A stretch of 64,000 nucleotides of DNA, taken from NCBI GenBank assembly GCA_000727475.1, contig KL647312.1, forward strand, positions 558,001-622,000, read 5' to 3'. The position numbers were made by a program, and so were the translations under genes. The DNA comes from Sarcocystis neurona (lineage: Eukaryota > Apicomplexa > Conoidasida > Eucoccidiorida > Sarcocystidae). The notes beneath the pieces were generated by a model that was not told the DNA's origin, made no database searches, and saw only the letters and a program-made list of their open reading frames with translations. Shown one piece after another: positions 49,101 through 61,056 of this stretch. Numbering within the stretch: the stretch's first letter is position 1; each line of letters starts with the position of its first letter.

Positions 49101-52100
49101 TGCGGATACTGCAGCAGCCACCGCCTCGAAGAAGCGCAGGCGTGGCTGCAGCACCATCAGCGGCACCATATGCTGCTCAGCAGCGAGAAACAGCACCGCC
49201 AGCAGCTCGAATGTTTTCAACGAGATATCTCTTGCAGTGCCCTCTTCGCCGTCTTCCTCCTCCTCAGCCGTTTCCGTCTTCTTTTCTGTAACTGCAGTTG
49301 CTCCCCCGCCCCCTTCTTCCTCCGCCGTGTCGCTGCCGATCTTGTTGCTTTCACACACTTGACCGTCACTGCCGGCGGCGGCATCGGGCTGAGGATCCTC
49401 CGTGCACGTGGACCTCTTAGCGGTGTCGCTGTGGGTTTGCAGGACGTCACCGCTGCTTTGTTCAGCATTGTCGCCCCCCTTCCCTGCTCCTGCTCCAGCT
49501 CCTGTAGCAGCCTTGTTCGCAGCTGAAAGTGCAGCAGCTCGGAAGACACTGATAACGAACAGCAGCAGTTTCTTGTAGTCCTCAAGCATGCGCAGCAGTG
49601 ATGGCAGCATTGCACTTTGCTGCATACGGGCATCCTCGGCCATCTGCTGCCCAGGCTGCCGGTCCCTTCTCCCAGTAATGCTGCAGCTGCCGCCCGTCAA
49701 TGCTGCGACAGGAGACTTCCCCGTTTGCAACATCGAAGTCGAGCAATACCGCGAAGCGGCCCCCATGGCAGCAACGTTCAGCATCACCTGATATTCTACC
49801 CATGCGCTTCGGCTTTCGTCCGCCTGCTGCTGCTGTTTGTGCGAGGCGCCATACGTGAGATGAAGATGGAAGATGGCTCGGAGCCCGTGCGCAGCCATAT
49901 AACGGGCAGCAAAGTAAAACCCGGTCAGCGCCCCCCGAGCAGCAGCAGCAGGCAGCTGCGAACATGTGAAGCACTGCAGCACGTAGAAGCTTCGCAGCTT
50001 CTGCTGCGACGGATAGCCCCACAACAACAGGGAGTCCACCTGAGTTGCACAAGAAACATCACCCGGAGCAACGACTTACGCAGACCCGCGTGCAACACCG
50101 CACGCCTCCCTGTGAACACTCAAGTATTCCTACCACTACTACTACTACGAGATATTACTACGACGCTCCCCCTCCTCCTGCTGCTCGCACTAGCTCACAC
50201 ATGTGAATATACGCGTCCTCGTATAGATAGAGTTACAAACGTCAATGCGCACATGCGACGACATCGAACTGCCCGTTACGTACGTAACAGTCGGGTGTAG
50301 AGAAGTCTCCCCCCCCACCCGGACACACAGGTCCACCAGCAGAGATTTAGACACGCTCCGCGTGTCCTCTCTGCCTGCACAAAGCTGCCGAGTGTCACAG
50401 GCGTCGAGTGCACTCCCCTGCTTCACAAAGCTCTCTGCGTCACTACGCACACGGCCCCCGTACCGCACGCGCATCGGACGTCGCGACGAAACTGCCCAGC
50501 TCCCGGAGAAAAAAACCGTCCTCTCTACCAAAGACTTCACAGCACAAAGAAGTGAACATGTATATTACCGCACGTAGAGATATACATATACATACCGGGG
50601 TGCCTGGGCAAATACCTCCCCCACTGTGCCTTGCCTGTGGAGCGCGGCTGGTCTCGTACTGCAACGATTCGCAGTTGACCTGTGCTGGTCACACAGCGCA
50701 CGCGACTTTCCCGAGCGCTTCTCTGTGCAGCCCCCACAAAGGGTGGAAAACCTGCCGCAGGCAGGCAAAAAGTCGTACAAAAGAGTCTGACGGCTGAAGT
50801 GTGGGGAGCCGGCAGCTGTCTACCGGCAACAACTAACGCAGCAGAAAGGCCACTCCGCGCCGTCCACATGCACGCAGACGTCTGCGTGCTGCTCAACAGT
50901 CCTGGACAGCGGCGCATGTTTCTGGCAACAAATCGACTGGACGAACTCAGCGGCGGACATTGTTCTTCAGCTACCTGCGCTGGAGCTCCTCTACCGTCAC
51001 GCACATCCTGGTGCGTGAGCCCTTCTTTGCGACCGGAACGTCTGAGGTATAAAAGTAAGTACTGAAGTCCACCACCGTCTCCAGTGGTTGCGTCGAGGTT
51101 CGCCAGCAGGGGACGAGACGGTTAACATGCCCGTTTACACATGAGGCAGAAATCTGCTGCTGCTCTTCGAAAAAAGGACGAACATGCAGCTGCTGTAAAG
51201 AGCAGCATCTGCGGAAACAAAAAGTGTGTGAAGCCGGTGACTTCGACCAAAGTTCCGCCTGCCCAGCGTGTCCGCTTGGGTACAGCGGCAGCACTCGCCC
51301 CCCGCAAGAGCTGCACGCGACCCCATACAAACATATACACGTACACACAACTACACGCACGCGCAGGCTGCTGAACGGTCTTTTTGCCGGGAGGAGCTAA
51401 CAACTAGCCTCAGATCCCTACCTCCGCGCAGCCGGTCTAATCTGAGTCATTTTGACGACGACTGCCATCCGAAAGCGAGAGGTGCAGCCGAAACGGCGAG
51501 GGGGAAAAGACAAGATAGGAACGATAAAGGGGCGAAGAGGCAAGATAGGAAGGAAAGGATGAGAAGACGAGAGTGTGAAGGAAAGAATAAGGCAGAGAGA
51601 GACACGAAGACAGAGCAACACCGGGAAAAAAAAACCGAGAAACAAAACCTGGAAAGACACAGACACAAACAGGCAAGCAGAGGAGATTAGCCCAAGAGAG
51701 TCGCAGCAAGAGAAAAGAGCAAGTATAAGGCCGAAGAAGCGTCAGAGAGGGCGCAAGCGAGCGGCTGCCCGGGCAGAGAAAAGAGGAAGCCGGGCAAAAG
51801 GCAGGAAGAGCCTTCACACATGAGGGACCTTTAAACGCATGCCTGACAGCCACAGGAGAGCTACTACAACACCTTTGAATCTGCGGGATGCTGCATGCTG
51901 AAATTCAGGAGGAAAACAAAAGCTTACGTAGGCGAGGACATCATTGAGAGAGGTGCTCAGCACCGGCTGCAGATAGACAACTTCCATAAGAATTCGCAGG
52001 CGGTTGCCCAAGATGCGTTCGAGGAGAGCTGGCGACGCTTCATGCGGTGTTTCCCTCTTTTTCGCGTCAAGGTTTTGCTGCAGCTTCTCTCGTCGCTGCT

Positions 52101-55100
52101 GCCGCTGCTGCTGCTTCAGGAGTTGCTGCTGCACGCCGTCTCCCTCCCCCACCTCTGCCCCTCCATCTCCCATCATCTGCTCCTCCTGCTCCTCATCTTC
52201 GTCGTCGCCTTCATCCTCAAGAGTCTGTTTTTCGATTCCTGTCATCAGTTCGTCCTCCACCAACGGAAGAACCAGCACCTTCAGCAGCACATGCAGACAC
52301 GTAACTTGCAGCGACTTTGTCGCTGGTTCTTCAGCAGTGACGACCTGCCAAAGCAGATCCAACAAACATGCGGGACGGTCCTCACCCTCAGCTGCTGAAC
52401 TTCTGGTGGTACTGCGTCGCGCGAGCGGTGATTCTCCCGCCGCGCCTGTTTTTGCTCTTCTTGGTAGCGCTAGCTGCCTGTTGGGGGACGCCTGTTGTCG
52501 GCGGGCTACTGCTATTGCTGCTGCTGCTGCTGCGTCTGCTGCTGCAGCGGCAACTCCACTGCTGCAGCTCTCTGCGGCCGCAGGAGGGGCCGGCGGGGGC
52601 GCGTCTCCTCTCTCGAACTGCTTCTGCAGCAGCTCGTCGAGCAAACTTCGCTGCTTCAGCACCTCCTTGCGCAGCAGCCTTGGGTGGCACAGCAGCAGGT
52701 CCCCCAGAAAGCAGCAGTACAACTCAGACCGCAGCAGGTGCGGCGCGAACGAGCGCTGCAGCTGCAGCATCCCACAAAAAGAGGAAGTGAGAGAAACCAG
52801 ACAATACGGAAAGGAAACAAACCGATAAAACAAACGACACGTGGGAAGCAAAAAGTCAGAGCACACTGAACTTTTATGCCAGGCGCCTCCCACTCACTTC
52901 CAACCGCGTCTCCCCGTCAGCACACCTACACCCGCCGCGTCGACTGCCTCCCATTGTCCATGTTTGCAGCAAAAGCTCTATTCCTGCTCCTTCACTCAAG
53001 CAGCACCGTATTCAGCAGCAAATGCAGCAGCCCCACACAGAGCAGCAAAGCGACACCTCCTCAGCAGCAGCATCGCGTGCGGTGAACAGCAGAGGCCTTC
53101 TGGCGCGTGGGAGCTGTGTGTGCGCGCCTCCCCCAGCAGCCGCAAGCATGCGTTGACAGCAGTTGCTGTGCCAGCAGGACAGCCTTCTATGACACCTTCC
53201 GAGCAGCAGCAACAGCCCCCCAGGAGCCCGCTTCATGCAACAGTCATAGTCTTCTGATGCAGGAGAGCGCCGACTGGCCGACATCTAGTATAGACCATCG
53301 CGTGCGAGGCTTCGACGCTGGATATACTGCAACGGACAGTCGACTATGATATCCACGAGACCGCTGTGCCAGGAAGCCTCACGGCGACGTGTGACATATC
53401 TGTGCACGCGCGTGCACGTTCAGAGACACGCAGTACACACACCCACACACACAGACGCAACATGGATAGGTGGTGTTGCCGACAGCACTCATCGCTCTTT
53501 TTGTGTTATAGCGCAGCAGGGAGATACAGTTCTGCACGACGCATGCAGGGGTAGACATAGTGAGGCTGCAGGTGGTACGCGTGCGAGGCCGTGCTGGGCT
53601 GCAATACCTGATCGATTTCGGCCTGCGTCATCCCCAAAGCGTGGACCGTTGCGTCACACTCTGCAACTGTTGCTTTGGCTTTTGCACGAAGGCGCTCCAG
53701 CTGCTGCTCTACAGCTGCTGCAGCTGCTGCGGTGTTTTGGGGTCCTGTCGGGAGCGGAGCGCTTCCTGTGCCCTGGCTGGACAGCTCGACGGTGTCTTCC
53801 GGTTGCTGCTGCTTCTCCTCCGTGTCGCCGTCCGTCCGCTCTTTCTCCTGCTCGAGCGGTCGCTGCTGCTGCTGCTGTTGCTTCTCTTCCTCCTCCTGCT
53901 GCTGCAGCCGCTGCTGCAGCTGCTCAATACGCCGCTCCTGCCGCTCCAGACGCTCCTGCAGACGCCGCCGTCTCGTCTCCTGATATTCCCTCTGAATGTG
54001 CAGCTGTTGAAGCGACGTGGCGCATGACTGCAGCTCTCCAAGCGAAGTCAACAGGCTCACGTGGTACGCCTTGAGCTGCCGTGCTACTTCCCGCTCTTTC
54101 CAACTCAGCAAACAGAAGCATCCTAAGGACTTCGTGACCAGCTGCACACGAGCGAAAAAGAGAAAACAACGTTCAGCGCTCCGCCGATTTCACAGATTTT
54201 CGTGCGCAAGCACACATACCCCCACGCAGGCGTGCCTGGATGACGGGCTTTGCCAAAGGCCTGCCTTTCCCTACGAAAGTGGCACATCGACACCCTTCAC
54301 ATACGTATACATACGTGTATATGCACACACACATCTATGTATATACAGACATACGTATATATTTACATACACACACATACATGTGACTCCTTCTCTCTCT
54401 CGATATCCATCACATATATATATATATATACACGTATGTATGCATATGCGTGTGTATGTGTATACACATATACATACATATACGTATATATGCATATACG
54501 TAGGCACGCACATATATGGATACGTATATGTTTACATACACACACATACATATTTGACCCGTTTCCTCTCTCTTTATCCCTCTGCTTCTCGCCCTGTCTA
54601 CCGCCTTCGCATCACTGAAGCGCCATCTACGTACACGCAAAACGCGGCGCAGCTATACATCTTAATCGTGCAGGTCGCCGGTGGAGCGACATGAGCAAGT
54701 GCGTGCATATGCTGGTTCGGACAACACTAAGAATCCGTCGAATTCCTCCGGTTCTCCGCGACCCTCACATCTCTTCCGCGCTACTCTCAGGATCGGCAAA
54801 CAGGCATGCACGCATCCACACTCGCGCTGCAGTAGGAATAGAAACAGACAACATGTGAACAGAGCCTTGCAGGTAAATAGGTCCGTCTTGGAGTCGTAGC
54901 TAGACGCGCGCGTTACCGGGAGGAGTTTCGAGCGCAGCACCGCAGCGCCAGCTTCATGCAAACAACCAGAGACACCGCAGGTCCTCTGCAGCGTTTTCTT
55001 CGTATGTGGACGCCCCTTCTCTCTGGATGAATGGACGGATGTGTGTGTGCGTTTGTGTGCGTCTCCTTGCTGTTTGCTTCGTGTGTGCATGCACGGTTCC

Positions 55101-58100
55101 TGGGGACAGCGACAATACGTACGTCGACGCAGGTGTGTATACACAGAGATTCCTACACAGGGACATGGAGGCACATGTCTCTGTCCGGCCTGCTGCCGCT
55201 GGCCAGTAAGCGCAGCCAGGCAGCGTCGCCGGGCGCCCGTCAGCCAGTGCAACTACCCGCCAGGCTGAAACTCCCCAAGAAGACGTGCAAGCGTCGTAGC
55301 GCCAGCTAGCAAGCAGCCACCACCGCGAGCTACACAGCAGCTGCAGTTAGCGCGTGAACTGAGAGAGCGAGAAAACACGTGGACGTCGCTACTTGTCAGC
55401 AGATCCGGCCAGTCAGTGCGGAGAGGCGGAGGCCGCGTCTCCGGAGCGTACCACCTCGCAGAGGTCGTTGTACAACGGAGGGCGGATGGAAACTCCCAAC
55501 TGCAGAGCCAGCAGGTGCCTGTGTTTCTCCTTCCAGCACCAGCCATACGGCGGCGTCGTGTCAGGCGGTGGGGGGGGCGGCGGCTCCCCCTCCGCATTCT
55601 CCGGGCGCAGGCAAACATCGCAGCAGCAGTAGCTGAAGCAGAAACCCTGCACATCTTCCGCGTTGCAGTAGAACTGCAGACCCGGTAGCAGCATGGAGCA
55701 CGGCATCTGTGAAAGGGCCGACTCTACTGCAGAGGTGCCGTCGCCCTGGGCAAAGAACGAGTCCAGCAGGCAGATAATTCGAAACCAGCGCTGCAAAACG
55801 CACACAGACCCACGCAGAGGCTCGCTGCTGCCCGAAGCCCACGCCGACGAACAACCGGACTCGGGCGCACAAGCGCAAGTGCACCACTTGTGTTCAGTGA
55901 GGAAAGTGCCCCGAGCGCTTATTCCACTTTCGACGGCTGTTGCGGCAGGGGCACGCGTGTAGGCAGACGCAAGAGTGCCAGCGTGCAGAGAGAATGGCTA
56001 CGGCTGCCCTTTCTCGGCCGAGCGCTGCACATACATATGCATATGCGTACACCTACGTGTGCACTTATATGCAGTTACATATACATTTCTATGTGCGTAT
56101 ATACACGTGTTTCTCTTCATGTATACATGTCCACAAACAAACACAGATACGCGTCAACATTCCCCGGAATACTGACGTGTCCACGTATACAGTCGAAGAA
56201 ACGCAAAAGAGACGTAGCCTACCTCCGCCGTTCCGTAGCGTCTGCCGGTGGACAAAGACTTCGAACTGTAGAGATGTACGAACCGCTGTTGGATATTCAA
56301 GTGCACAGAGCACCGGGATCAGAAGACAAAAGCGTGCTTACGGCATTGCATATACAACGCGGCCGGCCACTCTGGGTAGCTGCACGACCACTTGAGAAGA
56401 TGCAGCAGCAGCAACGGAAACAGCAGCCGCGCGGTAGCGCGACAACACAAGAGAGCGCAGGGACTGCAGGCTGAGAAGCGCGGAGCAGGATCCCTGCGGA
56501 TGAGACGAAACGACTGTGGCACGCGAAGGAGTTCTTGCAGGAGCGGCAGCGCAGACGATTCGGCTGGAGGCAGGACAGAAACACAAGAACTGCAGCCGCA
56601 GCCGCAGCACTTACGTCCTGAAGAGCGTTATCTATGACAACGACCAGCAACGCAGAACGATGCCACTCTCGCTGCATGAGGCAGATCTGCTGCTCCAGCG
56701 CTTCAAGCATCTGGGCGTTTGTCGCGCGTGCCTTCTCTTTGCTGGCTTCGTCGACAACTTCGTTACCCTGTGGCGGCTGCGGTTCTTGTTCCTGCTCCTT
56801 CTGCTTGCGCCGCATGCCATACGCTTCCACAGTCAAATCACCGGCTTTATGTCGCAGGGCAAGCAACTTCTGTAGCAGCACGTCGTGCTGTTCCTGCAGC
56901 GCTTCCAGGGGGAAAGTGTTCAGGCACAGAGCGCGCACGTCTTCTACTGATGGCTCCATGGTGTCGACGATGTGGGCCAAGTCGCGCTCTCCTCCCTTCT
57001 CTCCGCGCGCTGCAGGGAGCCACAACGCCGGACGCCAGCGGCAGCACCGACCACAGCAGCATCAGCAGCAAAAAAAGTGCACTGCATCCGCAGCGTGTGT
57101 GCAGCTCTTCACGAAGACTCACCACTAGCGGCCGCGCCGCACACGACGAGCAGCGCCCTGGTGGCTCCACAGCGGAGCTTCTCCGACCTCTCTGGCGACA
57201 CATCTCGACTGAGCGAGAGACCAATACAAACACACTATACACACACATGCACACATATACATATATATATATATATATGCGAGGACATCTACATGTAGGT
57301 GGTATACATACGCAAGTGTGTGGACGACGGCAGAACAGTGAGAACACTCCACTCGAGTATACCTGTGTGAAGCCGCTGATGTCGCTGCGTCTCTTGAGGC
57401 ACTCATCCGCACGCGTACAAGCAAACAGCCCTGGACACACGTAATAGACACGCCGCAGTCTCCTGGTGCATATGCGCAGTGGAAGGGACATGCGAAGAAG
57501 CTTGACGACGCCATTACGTCAGTAGTGCGTGCAGCTGGGCGTCCTCTGTCAGTCTCAGAGGACGCGCACCACATGATGGCAGGTTCTAATTCCCATCGGC
57601 TGCAGAGTCTGTGTTTTCTCTTGACGGAAGTGTGCCGTGGCACTTTTTAAGTGAACACTTCGCTACAAGTGACGTCAGAAAAGGCTGGCGCAGCGTTTCC
57701 ACAGAACGAGACGTAGACGCATAAATACATCTGCATACTGCACAGGAGCGCGCGTGCATACCATTTGCTCTTCTTCAGTTCGATGCTACGTACAGGTAAG
57801 CACTCGTAAGGTGCCTTGCTGCAGGCGCCTGGGTGGCCCCCCGACGCCACCTACACACAGCGCCCTCCTGTACACATGTCCCAGCGCCGAGAAATACGCA
57901 GAGGTACGTACAGCTTGGCTACTTTTATAAGTCAGCAGGGGTGTGCCTCTCCGCCTCCCCCCCCACCCACGTTTCTGTTGTGTGTGCGTGCTCCGCTTCC
58001 ACAGATGCAGACAGACACCCAGATATCCAGGTTCACAAAGAGACTGCAATGTCGTGGAGGAAAAATGTTCATGTGTACCAGCATTCGAATGTTCCTGGAT

Positions 58101-61022
58101 ACCGCCTCTTCCACATGTGCGGGACGCGCTACGGGGGTGTCTCTCACGAAGGCAGAAACGAATGTTCTTAGACACATATATGCACACCTGGGTTAGACAG
58201 AGCAACGTGTGGTACCCAGAAACACGTAAGATACACATATGTATATGCGTAGTATAGGTAGGTGGGATGGAATAAACGTTGGTATATCGGTAAGAAGATG
58301 GAGCGACAGCAAGGCAAGAAGTCTGCAACAAGTCACCTTCGAAAGGCTCTCGAAGCTCGGCGAGGACGGAGCACATGCGAGAGCCGAAAGTTGCTCTCTG
58401 CTGCCGCTGCGCTGGCTTCTGGCCGGAGGCAGCACCGGCTGCTCCCAAATGACTCTCGCTGGCCGCTCCAGTAGTTGGCGTATCGAAGGCAGCTGTCTGT
58501 TTCTCGGCAGCAGCAGTGCTGCTGACGTCTACCCTCTTCAGCACCCGCTGGAGCCGCACCAGCAGCTGCATGCACGCAGCCGGCACCATGCACCGCATCC
58601 AGTAGCCTGCATCCCAGCAGCACCGGAGCAGCACACGCGCTCAAACATGCGGGGTCGGTTTCGAGGCGAACAGTCGTGGAAAGTCAGACGGTTGGACCTG
58701 CTGAGGCAACGCCGTTCTGCACGCGTATTTCACCCGAAGGCGGTGGCACTCAAACGTGACAGTTCCGAGGAAACACACCACAAAGCCCACACATGGATTC
58801 TTGCCTAGTTGCACGCACAATGAATGTTTCAGCTGCCAGGAGAGACGCACGCATGCAGAACTACACTACAGGCGTGAACTAGGCAACTGAGAACGTGCTA
58901 TCTTCGCCCGCCGGGTCACAAAGCCACCATTGTCGCCATGCAGGAGGCGTCCGCAGAAGCAGTCCTGCAGCGACGCCTTCTGCACGGCACGCGGCGGGAC
59001 CACGTCCAAGGCTAAACTAAACCCACAAGAATTTGCGTATGTACGCAGACTCGTTTGATACATCTCAGCGACAAATCTTTTTCTTCAGCTTCTCCTCTTC
59101 TTGGCTGCGCTGCCGAAACGCATACGCTGGAAGCAGGCGGTTCGCAGATTCAAAAGAGCTCCTCATCGCGCTTGTCGTACAAGCTGCTGCGTCGCTAGCA
59201 CCGCCTGTAGGCCTCCCTCACCTCTTTCGACGTACCTGCCAGCACGTGTGTCTACGTGCGTGTCTGTGTGTACAGATATACGTGCAAATAGAAACAAGAA
59301 TAGGCAGATATGTTTCCACAGTCACAGGCTCGAGTTCATGTATGGGCAGGTGTGCGTGAGGGTAGGTAAACATATGTGGACATATATATGCATACGTGTG
59401 GAACGTTAGGCATGCACGTGCGTAGTCTCAGGCGTGTGTGTGGGCGGTAGGCACGTTTTTTTCCATGTGAAAGGCCACTTCTTTCTAGGTCGAACACAGG
59501 GTAAGGCAACGGCTCATGGAGGCGCTGTTGCCGTACCTGGCCACAACGCACTTCCAAGAATACTGTTGGTGCCGAGCACGCCTCCCTTGGACCCTGACGC
59601 TGCGGCAGCTGCTGGCGGAGCAGCGTACGAAGCGACTTGCAATTCCAGCGGGTGCAGATTATTCGTGAGGAGCCGCAAGCAGTCCACTGCAGCCGCACAC
59701 AAAGGCGCAGCCACAAACGCGTGCTTCACGGCACGTAAGTGGTGGAGGCCTGAAGGCGGAAGCGGATGGCTGCAGACACGGCACTGCCCCGCAGGAGACG
59801 CACGCACTGCAAAGCTGCCGGTGCACCAGCTGCGCCAGTGCGCAGCAGCAGGTAACAGCCGCGTAGATGGCGAGAGCGCAGACCCGCAGGAACGAGAAGC
59901 AGCAACAGCGACAACACACTGCGTCAAAGACCCCAGCCAGGCAGGAACGACCGAGCACCGGTAGGAACGCGGAGCCACCAGAGAGAAACCGCAGCAGCAG
60001 GAGCACTGAGCACCAGCTGCCCTTTAGACCGGCAGCAAGTGAATCCACCGACTCCGGACAAGACGCGGAGAGATGCACACCTGCCGTGGCAGTGAAGAAG
60101 GGGAATCGTCGCGCGCAACAGACTTATAGAAGCGAGACCACGTAGTAGAGAGTATCACAGCGCTTGGCAGGCGGCTGGTGAAGCCCTCACCGCGCGCGTT
60201 GGGGTGCCCGCCCGCCACGGCGTTTCGCCCCTAGGTGCCCCTGTGTGTGAAAGAGACCTGTGCAGATATAGACGCGTGTTTCTCTCGCCTCTCTCTGCCA
60301 TACAAACACAGGACTAGAAGCGCCTCGGACTTTTCTGAGTCAGCTACTCATACACACCCGTTGTGAACACAGCGTGTGTTCGTGGACCTCGCAGACACAC
60401 GCGCAAGGAGTAGCCAATCGCGACTCTGCTTATACGCACAGCCACGTCTTCCCCTGGGAGACAGTAAGTCTAAAAAAATTGCCCCTTCTCACGCAGAGCG
60501 CAAAGCGGCAACTGCCGCATAGAGGACCACGTCGAGAACGCACACCCGGGTCCTTCGCACATGCAGCAGAAAAGTGAATCTGCGAGTCGGAACGGCTACC
60601 AGCGGGACAAGGCAGCTTAGACGCTGTCTTCCCGAGCTGCGTGTTTGCCAGGATGGGGAATCTGTCGAGACGACTTCCCCGAAGACACACACAAGCAGAC
60701 ACACGTATTAATATCGGCCCCAGGGGCAGGGGTTTAACTGCTTGATATTATCCGAGACCGTGTTTCATTTCTCACGCCATCTACGTCAGTCCACGCTTTT
60801 CAGTCCCCTTAGAAGTGCCCGCGGATATGCATATCAAAGGAAATCTTTACACAAGTGCGGGAAATAGCTGCTGGGGCCCCTAAGGAGATTCGAGAACAGG
60901 ACAGCAGCACCCAAGATACAGGCGCGCGCTTCTGAGCTCTCTCCCGGCTTACATGTTGTCTGTGCGTGCGTACATATACACGTCCACACGCCTCACTATA
61001 CATATATATATATATATAAATA

Positions 61023-61056
<34 letters not shown>

